Shown here piece by piece: positions 1 to 6,023 of a stretch of 6,433 nucleotides of DNA. Numbering within the stretch: position 1 is the stretch's first letter; every line of letters starts with the position of its first letter. The DNA is from Caldifarciminota bacterium. GTDB lineage: Bacteria; Hydrothermota; 32-111; QNBC01. The notes under the pieces were generated by a model. That model was not told where the DNA came from and did no database searches. It worked only from the letters and a program-made list of their open reading frames with translations. The position numbers and the translations under genes are program-made. The stretch covers positions 1 to 6,433 of the forward strand of contig WFRF01000041.1 of assembly GCA_015486655.1 (NCBI GenBank), written 5' to 3'.

Positions 1-106
1 AAGAGAGAATGAAGATATAAAAATTGACACAATTCTACAGGAATCTATTGAGATTAGGAATATATTGGGAAAAAGCATTTCCACTATTAGGCAAAACAAC
101 ATCTGA
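1..106 (+). CDS. C-terminal end of a probable four-helix-bundle protein (partial)
   Basis: A frame open from the left edge (first full codon at base 2) ends at TGA 104-106, giving 34 residues. They form an amphipathic helix containing ILQESIEIRNILGKSIST and finish with a basic RQNNI tail. This resembles, from memory, the last helix of the four-helix-bundle / 23S rRNA intervening-sequence protein family (S23-like), whose C-termini commonly read like 'LLxESxELxxILGKSIxTxRxN'. Those proteins are about 115-130 residues, so some three quarters would lie to the left. The family includes proteins encoded in rRNA intervening sequences and the Avd accessory protein of diversity-generating retroelements, but no rRNA or reverse transcriptase is visible here. 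The gene ends nine bases before a heptamer-repeat block. The tail is short, so another helical protein is possible. Confidence 0.55.
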   Translation, partial: RENEDIKIDTILQESIEIRNILGKSISTIRQNNI

Positions 107-114
107 TTTATGTC

Positions 115-197
115 AATTCTTAGTTCTCACTTCTCAGTTCTTACTTGAGGCAGAGCCTCTTTACTTCTTAGTTCTCAGTTCCCACTTCTCACTTATT
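115..197. repeat. Degenerate 7-bp tandem repeat in two blocks
   Basis: Two runs of five 7-mers follow the consensus A-(G/C)-TTCT-(C/T). Block 1 (115-149) is AATTCTT, AGTTCTC, ACTTCTC, AGTTCTT, ACTTGAG. Block 2 (163-197) is ACTTCTT, AGTTCTC, AGTTCCC, ACTTCTC, ACTTATT. A 13-bp non-repeat stretch carrying most of a palindrome separates them. The + strand is pyrimidine-rich throughout. Heptamer repeats of this sort are known as short tandemly repeated sequences in cyanobacteria and occur between genes of other bacteria; their function is unknown. The period makes an open frame run through the area, but that is a by-product of the repeat. Confidence 0.8.
147..159. repeat. Perfect palindrome between the heptamer blocks
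   Basis: GAGGC (147-151), loop AGA, GCCTC (155-159) form a perfect 5-bp hairpin. It is flanked on both sides by the same TTACTT hexamer (141-146 and 161-166), so palindrome plus flanks looks like an insertion into, or a duplication boundary within, the heptamer array. The stem is G+C-rich and followed by CTTTACTT, so it might act as a weak terminator for the gene ending at 106, but there is no real U-tract. Confidence 0.55.
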
Positions 198-202
198 TGT
201 GT

Positions 203-222
203 TACCTATAAGGAATTGAAAC
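203..222 (+). other. Solitary CRISPR-repeat-like sequence (single copy)
   Basis: TACCTATAAGGAATTGAAAC matches, from memory, the 3' two thirds of the 30-nt CRISPR repeats common in type I-B and III systems of clostridial and thermophilic bacteria. It ends in ATTGAAAC, the usual 8-nt 5' handle of the mature crRNA. The ten bases before it do not look like the usual 5' part of those repeats. No second copy is found about 36 bp downstream or elsewhere in the window on either strand, so this is not an array. It may be an orphan or decayed repeat, or chance similarity. Confidence 0.4.
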
Positions 223-225
223 AAC

Positions 226-247
226 GCGACTATCGTCGCAATGCGAC
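226..247. repeat. Two mutually exclusive GCGAC hairpins
   Basis: GCGAC (226-230), loop TATC, GTCGC (235-239) form one perfect 5-bp stem. The same GTCGC arm can pair instead with a second GCGAC at 243-247 across the loop AAT. The middle arm is shared, so only one stem forms at a time, as in a small switch or a replication-slippage product. No short ORF or ligand-binding fold is visible around it. Confidence 0.5.
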
Positions 248-249
248 AC

Positions 250-264
250 CCCTCTTCCCGAGGG
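250..264. repeat. Small CCCTC/GAGGG hairpin
   Basis: CCCTC (250-254), loop TTCCC and GAGGG (260-264) make a perfect 5-bp stem. It lies between the GCGAC hairpins and the double-hairpin element, and no U-run follows it on either strand. It is probably part of the same composite intergenic repeat and not an independent terminator. Confidence 0.4.
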
Positions 265-274
265 AATTTATAAA

Positions 275-333
275 TGTCATGCTGAACTTGGTTCAGCATC
301 TCAAAAAGATTCCGGATCAAGTCCGGAATGACA
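275..333. repeat. Double-hairpin intergenic repeat element (REP-like)
   Basis: Two strong hairpins are enclosed by an outer inverted repeat, TGTCAT (275-280) and ATGACA (328-333). Hairpin 1 pairs ATGCTGAAC (279-287) with GTTCAGCAT (291-299) around loop TTG: nine perfect pairs. Hairpin 2 pairs ATTCCGGA (309-316) with TCCGGAAT (322-329): eight perfect pairs plus a T-G wobble and loop CAA. The reverse complement of the second half follows the same template as the first half (TGTCATnC, then ACTTG, then ATCT), so the element is an inverted pair of diverged units. Very similar 'GTCATGCTGAAC...GGAATGAC' elements occur between genes in many unrelated bacteria; mobilisation by a REP-associated (TnpA-REP) transposase is possible but none is encoded here. 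Confidence 0.85.
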
Positions 334-407
334 AATTAGGGACCCCCCTTGCGCAGTATTCTCTATTATAGAAGGGATTAATAATGTCCGGATAAATCAC
401 GATGGAG

Positions 408-436
408 TTGATTTTTTAGGAAATTTGTTTTATTAT
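408..436 (+). promoter_or_regulatory. Putative sigma-70-type promoter for the btaA-like/RND operon
   Basis: TTGATT (408-413) and TATTAT (431-436) are separated by 17 bp, matching the -35/-10 layout, in an AT-rich stretch just upstream of the first gene. Transcription would start near 443, giving a very short leader that begins at the ribosome binding site. An overlapping -10 option, TATACT (434-439), has a poorer 20-bp spacing. AT-rich sequence yields such matches easily, so this is a prediction only. Confidence 0.4.
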
Positions 437-444
437 ACTTCAAA

Positions 445-450
445 GGGAGG
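445..450 (+). promoter_or_regulatory. Strong ribosome binding site for the btaA-like gene
   Basis: GGGAGG lies six bases before the ATG at 457. The same frame has a TGA stop at 409-411 and no earlier ATG after it, so this site fixes the start codon. Its strength shows that the organism uses conventional Shine-Dalgarno initiation. Confidence 0.85.
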
Positions 451-456
451 AAGAAA

Positions 457-1539
457 ATGGAAAAAGATATTTTCTATAGCCAATGTTGGGAAGATCCCGT
501 CATTCTTTTCAAAGCATTAAAACCGTCTAAAAAGGATGTGATTGTTTCCATTTCATCAGCCGGAGACAATTCTCTGGCACTTTTACAGTTACCGATAAAA
601 AAACTTTACTCCATTGACAACAACCCTTATCAAAATTTTGTATTACGACTGAAAGTCGCATCGGTAAAAAATCTTGAAAAAAGAGATAGTCTTAAACTAC
701 TCGGCTTTACCTATTCATCAAACAGATTCTTTGTTTTCAATTCCATTGCACATGATTTATCTGCTGATGCAGTAAATTATTTTATGAAAAGACGCGTTAT
801 AATCGAAAGAGGAATAATAAACGCGGGAAAGTTTGAAAATTATTTTAGATACTTCAGAAAACTGATTCTGCCTTTCCTTCTTTCAAAGAAGAAAATCTTA
901 AAATTTCTGTCTTTCAAAAATATCGAGGAACAAAATGAGTTTTATAAAAATCATTGGAACAGTTATTTATGGAGAAAGTTATTTCTTGTATTTTACGGTA
1001 AAAAAATAATGAATAAAATAGGAAGGCACCCTCTTTTTTTCAAATACACCGGAATTAGTGATATAGGAAAGAATTACTTAAAAAGGGCAGAATTCGGCAT
1101 CACAAAAATACCCATTAGAAATAACTACATGCTTGAATATATTATGACGGGCAAAATCTCGGGAAGAAACGGATACCCCGAATACATGCAAAAGGAAAAG
1201 TACAATTTAATAAAAGCAAACATAGATAAAATTGACATTCAAACAATTGACTTATTCTCATTTCTCAAGAAATTGCCGGATAACTCAATCGATGCTTTCA
1301 ATCTTTCGGATGTTTTTGAATTATTCTCCGATAGTGATTTCAAAAACTGTTTTGAAGAAATATACCGCGTATCCAAAAATGGCGCCAGAATATGCTATTG
1401 GCAAAATCTTGTTCTGCGAGAGTTGCCGGCATCACTGAAAGATAAATTTTTGAATCATAAAAGCCTTGCTGACAATTTACATTCAATAGACAGAGGATTT
1501 TTTTACAACAAACTTAAGGTTTTGGAGGTTGTTAAATGA
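457..1539 (+). CDS. BtaA-like S-adenosylmethionine 3-amino-3-carboxypropyl transferase (DUF3419 family)
   Basis: BtaA family enzymes move the 3-amino-3-carboxypropyl group of S-adenosylmethionine to the free hydroxyl of diacylglycerol, making diacylglyceryl-homoserine, the first step to betaine lipids, at the cytoplasmic membrane. The 360 residues show the family landmarks in order: WEDP (11-14); the SAM-binding ISSAGDN (32-38) with acidic D54 in YSIDNNPYQ; GKFENYFRYFRK (124-135); WRK (172-174); GRHPLFF (189-195); NNYMLEYIMTG (222-232); NLSDVFELF (282-290); and RICYWQNLVLRE (311-322). Rhodobacter BtaA is about 410 residues, so this is slightly short but complete. The stop overlaps the next start (ATGA), implying translational coupling to the RND gene. 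No BtaB N-methyltransferase is adjacent, so the final product and even the acceptor lipid are open. Family assignment is firm; exact substrate is inferred. Confidence 0.85.
   Translation: MEKDIFYSQCWEDPVILFKALKPSKKDVIVSISSAGDNSLALLQLPIKKLYSIDNNPYQNFVLRLKVASVKNLEKRDSLKLLGFTYSSNRFFVFNSIAHDLSADAVNYFMKRRVIIERGIINAGKFENYFRYFRKLILPFLLSKKKILKFLSFKNIEEQNEFYKNHWNSYLWRKLFLVFYGKKIMNKIGRHPLFFKYTGISDIGKNYLKRAEFGITKIPIRNNYMLEYIMTGKISGRNGYPEYMQKEKYNLIKANIDKIDIQTIDLFSFLKKLPDNSIDAFNLSDVFELFSDSDFKNCFEEIYRVSKNGARICYWQNLVLRELPASLKDKFLNHKSLADNLHSIDRGFFYNKLKVLEVVK
1524..1528 (+). promoter_or_regulatory. Internal ribosome binding site for the RND exporter gene
   Basis: GGAGG inside the last codons of the BtaA-like gene lies seven bases before the ATG at 1536. 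This start makes a 4-bp ATGA overlap, so the exporter has its own strong site and can also be fed by coupled re-initiation. Confidence 0.75.
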
Positions 1540-3524
1540 AAACAATTGTGAATTCAATATACAAAAACAAAAAATTGTTTCTTATTTTACTTATTTTTAT
1601 TGCAATATTATCAATTCCTTTTCTGGCAAGAATAGGTATTTCTAATAGTCTTAATATATGGTTTCCCAAAAATGATCCGTCATTAAAATCCTACAATACG
1701 TTTTTGCAGAAATTCGGAAATGACGAAACAATTGTCATCGGGTTAAAATCAAAGGCAAAATTCACGTCCAAAGGCGAGATGTCCTATTTACATGATCTTG
1801 TAAAACAGCTGGACCTAGTAAAAGGGACAGGAAGAGCAATTTGGTTCAAAACACCTTTTATAAATCCAAAATATGAGAAAGTCCTTCTATCAAATGATTC
1901 TATGAAAACCATTGTTATTATCCCTATGACAAGCAATCCCAATTTTGGCAATATGCGAGGCAAAGTCATCGATTCAATCAAAAATATATTGAAAAACAGC
2001 CATTATGAGTTTCATTTGGCCGGTATGGGTGTAATATACGACGGACTGAATAAAGCCACTCAACGGAACGGTTCAATCTTCGTTTTGCTTTCATTTGTAT
2101 TTATTTTCTTATTTCTTATCCTATTTCTTCGCGACTTTAAGATTCTTTTTATTTCCATTCTTTCCGTTTCAGCATCAATAATGATACTATTCGGAATTTA
2201 TGCGCTTATCGACAGAAACATTAACATTATTACCATAGTGATTCCCGTTCTTATACTAATCTACGGAATTTCTGACATTATCTATATCGTTTACAGTATG
2301 AAACTTCATAAAAATAGTGATGCAAGAGTAATTTTATCTCAAATTCTTGCTCCCTGTTTTCTGACTTCTCTCACAACATCAATAGGATTTTTATCACTTC
2401 TTTTATCCAAAATCACCGCAATCAGGCAGATAGGACTTTACGGCGGAATGGGAGTTTTAATCGAGTTCCTTGTCACAAGTATCATAATGATATATTTTTC
2501 CGATATCATTAAAAATTCTCCTAAAAAACCTGTCTTACTAAACTCTGTACATAATACGGAAACCAAATTCGTTGAAAAACACTACCAAATCGTTGTCGGG
2601 CTTTTCTTTCTTTTTATTTTAGTCTTTAGTTACGGTATTAGATACATAAAAATAGACACATATACAATAAAAGTGCTCCGGGGCAAAAATAGAGTGAAAA
2701 CGGATTCTGATTGGATAGAAAATAATATAGGAAATTATCTGCCCCTCGAATTACTTGTGAAAACGAATAATGTAAATAACAGTAAATTCAAAGAGGAGAT
2801 AAAAGACTTTCAAAAATCTATCGGAGACAAATACGGATATACTTCATTTTCTTACTATGATATCCAAATTTCCTCAGTTTTAATGCTTATGGCAGGCAAA
2901 AATAAAACTGTAAAATATTATGATAGGAATACCGGTAAAATCCGAATAACTGTTTATGTCCCTGCTCTAAGCGCCCGACAAGTGGAAGCGGTAAAAGATT
3001 CCGTTATAGGGACATTCCGTAATTTTTCGAAGTCTCCCATTGAAATATCCGGTTATATTCCGCTCTATATCAAAATTATAGATTACATAGCGGGAAGCCA
3101 GTTTAAATCCTTTCCGCTAGCTCTCATAATCATATTCCTTTTTATGACGCTGCTCTTCGGAATTAAAAACGGTTTGATTGCAGTAATACCGAATTTAGTC
3201 CCGATTATTGCTGTTTTGGGAACAATGGGCTATTTTAAAATCCCACTCGATATAGGAACTGTCATAATAACACCGATTATTATCGGAGTAGTTGTAGACG
3301 ATACAATTCATTATATCTTCGCAAAGAAACACGACAATGTAATTATCATAAGACACCCTATGCTGATCACATCAATTCTTCTCTCCCTGGGATTTTTAAT
3401 ATGCATATTTGCCAACATTACCACAATTGCCTATTTCGGCATACTGTCAAGTATAGCCATATTTACGGCATATTTGGGAGATGCCATATTACTTCCTTCG
3501 CTATATAAAATTGCAGGGAAGTAA
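1536..3524 (+). CDS. RND superfamily (MMPL/HpnN-type) lipid exporter
   Basis: A 662-residue inner-membrane protein with the two-fold RND architecture. TM1 is near 13-31, a periplasmic loop spans about 32-178, and TM2-6 are at about 179-198, 201-225, 231-253, 268-290 and 296-323. TM7 is near 349-369, a second loop spans about 370-522, and TM8-12 run from about 523 to 657. Proton-relay acids sit where the family has them: D247 in TM4 (GISDIIY) and D588-D589 in TM10 (GVVVDDTIHYIF). The periplasmic loops of about 150 residues are half the size of those in AcrB-type drug pumps and lack a funnel/docking expansion. This fits the MMPL/HpnN branch, which transports lipids such as mycolates and hopanoids by proton antiport. 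Coupling to the BtaA-like gene suggests export or outer-membrane delivery of that lipid. No membrane-fusion protein or outer-membrane channel is adjacent. Family is firm; cargo is inferred. Confidence 0.88.
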   Translation: MKTIVNSIYKNKKLFLILLIFIAILSIPFLARIGISNSLNIWFPKNDPSLKSYNTFLQKFGNDETIVIGLKSKAKFTSKGEMSYLHDLVKQLDLVKGTGRAIWFKTPFINPKYEKVLLSNDSMKTIVIIPMTSNPNFGNMRGKVIDSIKNILKNSHYEFHLAGMGVIYDGLNKATQRNGSIFVLLSFVFIFLFLILFLRDFKILFISILSVSASIMILFGIYALIDRNINIITIVIPVLILIYGISDIIYIVYSMKLHKNSDARVILSQILAPCFLTSLTTSIGFLSLLLSKITAIRQIGLYGGMGVLIEFLVTSIIMIYFSDIIKNSPKKPVLLNSVHNTETKFVEKHYQIVVGLFFLFILVFSYGIRYIKIDTYTIKVLRGKNRVKTDSDWIENNIGNYLPLELLVKTNNVNNSKFKEEIKDFQKSIGDKYGYTSFSYYDIQISSVLMLMAGKNKTVKYYDRNTGKIRITVYVPALSARQVEAVKDSVIGTFRNFSKSPIEISGYIPLYIKIIDYIAGSQFKSFPLALIIIFLFMTLLFGIKNGLIAVIPNLVPIIAVLGTMGYFKIPLDIGTVIITPIIIGVVVDDTIHYIFAKKHDNVIIIRHPMLITSILLSLGFLICIFANITTIAYFGILSSIAIFTAYLGDAILLPSLYKIAGK

Positions 3525-3620
3525 GAACTTTTCTATCAGGTTTATTTAAAACATAAATTTCGGTTAAATGGTATTTCTGAAAACGTAACGGATAAACTGT
3601 TTTATATCGTGTATCTCAAT
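3525..3620. other. Convergent intergenic gap, no clear terminator
   Basis: These 96 bp separate the 3' ends of the two operons. Only weak AT-only inverted repeats are visible (for example TTTAT and ATAAA around 3540-3557, and GATAAA with TTTATATC near 3592-3609). No G+C-rich stem with a U-tract is seen on either strand. Termination may rely on Rho, on transcription collision, or on sequence inside the gene ends. Confidence 0.5.
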
Positions 3621-5075
3621 TTAATGATCGGAAATTGTTTCTATTATTTTTCTCAATCTTTTCATGTCAATCTTGCTGTGGTGTCTCGGATCTTTCGGTA
3701 TTTTTTTAAAAAAAAGAATATCATAGTCGATTATGTTATGGTTTTTCAGCAGTTTGTCGATAATCCCTACAATTCTTTCCCCCTTCTTTACGCCTGAAAC
3801 AACTATTTTCAAATGTTTCTTTACCTGAACGGGGAAAATATCAGCTTTAATCCCCTCAATTTCCAATTCAAATTGCAATTCAAAAGGATATACATATTTA
3901 CCGTTATATTTTGTAATATTATTTATTCTTCCCAGCAAACAGATTTCATTGTAATCATTTATATAACCCACATCTCCTGTCTTAAAAAATTTTTTTGAAT
4001 ATGTGGATTTTTCATCTTCAATATCTTTGACCAATATTTCACCAATATTATTATCAAAATAATCAATTTTGACCTCTACTCCTTCAACCGGATGTCCGAC
4101 ATTATATCCTCTGCATCTGTCGGATTTAATATATTCTTTGGAATCAATGGTAGAAATAGGTTCAACTTCGGTAGAGCCATAGAATATTTGTATGTTTTTA
4201 ACACTTCTCATCTTTTCAATGAGTTCCCTTTTTAAAAGTCCTCCTCCTGTGTATACAGCTTCGATTTTATCATTAACATCTTTCGAAAATATAGCTTCGA
4301 GATTCGCAGGAGATGTAAATATCCTGCCGACCTTCAATCTTCTAATGAACTTGCGGTAAATTTCCCCGTCCAATACGCCGCCCCTGTATCTTTTATCGGG
4401 AATTAAACTGGTTCCTCCCTGCGAAATATTAAATAAAATAAGATTCGGGAATGTGATAAAATCTATTGTATCACTTTTATGAATAATTTGTGCAATATGT
4501 TGCAACTGACATGTTAAATCACCATAGCTTCTAACCACTGTTTTGGGCATATTACCACTCCCCGTTGTAAATGTAACAATTGCCGGATCATTATAATCAA
4601 TTCCATTGAAAGTTATTGGTTTTTTCCCCGAACTCCCCTTCTCAACCCTTGGTATTTTTGTATATTTCAAATTTCTCCTGAGCCTTCCCAATAATCTTAA
4701 AAGGATAAATATCTTTTTACTACATATAACAAAATGTGTGTCCATATCGTAAATTTGCTTTTCGTACCTTTTTCTCATCATCCACGGCTCTACAAAAACA
4801 GCCACGGCACCAATTGATATTATTGCAATTATTGCTATATACAACTCAAAAGAGAAGGGTATAAGAAGCACTATTCTGTCTCCTTTTTTCACCCCTTTTT
4901 TCTTCAAAACCTTAATATATTCATTCACATTGTATTTTAATTCTCCGTAGCTAAGATGGTGATACTCTATTCCGCTTAATAATTTTCTTTCAGGTTGGAT
5001 TAATGCCACTCTGTCGGGAAATTTATCCCCCGTTTCATTCAATAATTTAACGGGATTATTAAAGATGTTTGCCAT
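3621..5075 (-). CDS. AMP-forming acyl ligase, OleC-like
   Basis: A 484-residue member of the ANL (acyl-CoA synthetase / adenylation) superfamily, which joins a carboxylate to AMP and then usually to CoA or a carrier. Core motifs in order: P-loop A3 at 170-178 (TTGSGNMPK, a variant of the usual TSGSTGxPKG); A5 at 299-304 (YGSTEV); A7 at 366-370 (TGDVG); A8 hinge starting GRINN at 382; and the A10 lysine K468 in HSKID. The stretch IDFITFPNLILFNISQGG (204-221), continuing to LIPD, recalls the matching region of OleC, the beta-lactone synthetase of long-chain olefin synthesis, rather than ordinary FadD. OleC is about 550 residues, and oleA/B/D are not present, so acyl-CoA or acyl-carrier formation for the neighbouring acyltransferase is at least as likely. 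Its start lies inside the 3' end of the GNAT gene (17-bp overlap), so the two are translated together. Confidence 0.82.
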   Translation of the reverse strand: MANIFNNPVKLLNETGDKFPDRVALIQPERKLLSGIEYHHLSYGELKYNVNEYIKVLKKKGVKKGDRIVLLIPFSFELYIAIIAIISIGAVAVFVEPWMMRKRYEKQIYDMDTHFVICSKKIFILLRLLGRLRRNLKYTKIPRVEKGSSGKKPITFNGIDYNDPAIVTFTTGSGNMPKTVVRSYGDLTCQLQHIAQIIHKSDTIDFITFPNLILFNISQGGTSLIPDKRYRGGVLDGEIYRKFIRRLKVGRIFTSPANLEAIFSKDVNDKIEAVYTGGGLLKRELIEKMRSVKNIQIFYGSTEVEPISTIDSKEYIKSDRCRGYNVGHPVEGVEVKIDYFDNNIGEILVKDIEDEKSTYSKKFFKTGDVGYINDYNEICLLGRINNITKYNGKYVYPFELQFELEIEGIKADIFPVQVKKHLKIVVSGVKKGERIVGIIDKLLKNHNIIDYDILFFKKIPKDPRHHSKIDMKRLRKIIETISDH

Positions 5076-6021
5076 AAAGTGTATACTCCCTATAAATTTT
5101 ACCGAATGTTTCGGAAAATTTCTTGGTGGAAATATTTTCCTTCATATAAGCATGAATAAGTTCCTTTATCCCCAATCTAACCGCTTCTCTATAAAGTTTA
5201 TATGTCAATAATGTTCCGGTACCCAAACCTGAATATTCCCTCTTAACCGCAATGGTCTTCACTACCCATCTGTTTTCTTTGAATTTGTCATTCACGACAA
5301 AAAGATAACCTACATTATTATTGCCCACTCTGGCTAAAAACAGTTTAACTCCGTAATAATTTTTAATAAGCGGTTTATAAAGCTTTGAAAATTCATTGAA
5401 ATTAATCCGCTCATATAAAAATGCATCGGTGAAAGCATCATTCGTTATATCATACAGATCTTTCAATATGTTATTGTTCAATTTGGCAATATCAACTTGA
5501 ATAATATTAATATCATTCTTTTCCGCTCTTGCCGCAAAACTGCCGAGTTTGTTTACAATGGTATACGGATTATTGACAACGAAAGAGTAATATTTTTTCT
5601 TAATATCAAAATCGTATCTTTCAACCAACTTGGAAACAGACGGATTAATTTCCTGTTCAAGTAAAAAAGGAGGATTTTCAAGATAGTCGGTGGCTATTCT
5701 ATATTTATAAAAGGTATTAAAATCAATGGGAATATAGTATTGCAATACATGCTCTTTTATAAACCAGTTTTCCGCTTTTTTAATCATAGTCTTGAATTCC
5801 TCATAGGAGTTTCTAACATGAATCATCCCAATACCCCCGCTTTTCCTTCCATTAATATCTCTTATAAAAGCAACGGCACGTGAAAGAACCTTGTCATTCT
5901 CGTGTAAAAATATATATTTAATCCTGTATTGAGTCTTATTGCCGTATATATCAATGAGATTCTTTTCATATTTGTTGAAATGTATCATATCATACGGATT
6001 GGAAACAATATCTGCATTCAT
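5059..6021 (-). CDS. Tandem-GNAT acyltransferase (YghO / bacterial ceramide synthase-like)
   Basis: A 320-residue soluble protein with two GNAT-like halves. The C-terminal half (about 185-320) is a clear GNAT domain: strand VVKTIAVK (253-260), acyl-CoA phosphate loop at 264-269 (SGLGTG, with Ser where Gln/Arg is usual), and N296 with the G307/Y310 region ending in LYGKHL. The N-terminal half resembles the non-catalytic half of YghO-like proteins: RAVAFIRDIN (48-57), a GGIGMI strand (62-67), the AENWFIKE helix (83-90), IPIDFN (97-102) and ENPPFLLE (115-122). YghO-like proteins are usually nearer 370-390 residues. To my knowledge the bacterial ceramide synthase of Caulobacter belongs to this group and N-acylates a sphingoid base. 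With an acyl ligase downstream and a lipid kinase upstream, N-acylation of an amino-lipid is the best guess. The start follows the previous stop by two bases with only a weak GAAG site, suggesting coupling. Substrate is unproven. Confidence 0.72.
   Translation of the reverse strand: MNADIVSNPYDMIHFNKYEKNLIDIYGNKTQYRIKYIFLHENDKVLSRAVAFIRDINGRKSGGIGMIHVRNSYEEFKTMIKKAENWFIKEHVLQYYIPIDFNTFYKYRIATDYLENPPFLLEQEINPSVSKLVERYDFDIKKKYYSFVVNNPYTIVNKLGSFAARAEKNDINIIQVDIAKLNNNILKDLYDITNDAFTDAFLYERINFNEFSKLYKPLIKNYYGVKLFLARVGNNNVGYLFVVNDKFKENRWVVKTIAVKREYSGLGTGTLLTYKLYREAVRLGIKELIHAYMKENISTKKFSETFGKIYREYTLYGKHL
5086..5091 (-). promoter_or_regulatory. Ribosome binding site for the acyl ligase, inside the GNAT gene
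   Basis: On the minus strand AGGGAG lies ten bases before the ATG at 5075-5073 and falls within the last codons of the upstream acyltransferase gene. It supports the chosen ligase start and the 17-bp gene overlap. Confidence 0.6.
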
Positions 6022-6023
6022 AA

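Noticed and set aside
24..51. TTGACA at 24-29 as a promoter
   Set aside because: It sits inside the probable coding tail ending at 106, and the best -10 at a 16-bp spacing is TATTGA, a poor match with no gene following that it would serve.
1..106. The four-helix-bundle tail as evidence for a 23S rRNA intervening sequence
   Set aside because: No rRNA sequence is recognisable on the right-hand side, so an rRNA location cannot be supported.
193..340. A CRISPR array starting with the repeat-like sequence
   Set aside because: No second repeat copy exists at spacer distance or anywhere else in the window, and the following sequence is filled by unrelated hairpins. Only an orphan repeat-like stretch can be claimed.
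24..371. A 115-codon open frame with a TTG start across the left intergenic region
   Set aside because: It runs through the heptamer array, the palindrome, the hairpins and the double-hairpin element, has no ribosome binding site, and its first part lies in another frame over the more credible C-terminal tail ending at 106.
1232..1438. 68-codon open frame inside the BtaA-like gene, + strand
   Set aside because: It lies wholly inside a gene with clear family motifs, in another frame, without a ribosome binding site or recognisable composition.
1784..1981. 65-codon open frame antisense to the RND exporter
   Set aside because: Antisense shadow of a well-supported transporter gene; no motif or initiation signal.
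3609..3998. Two short + strand open frames antisense to the 3' half of the acyl ligase
   Set aside because: They are rich in Phe/Ile/Tyr as expected from the reverse complement of AT-rich coding sequence, and overlap conserved A7-A10 motifs of the ligase on the other strand.
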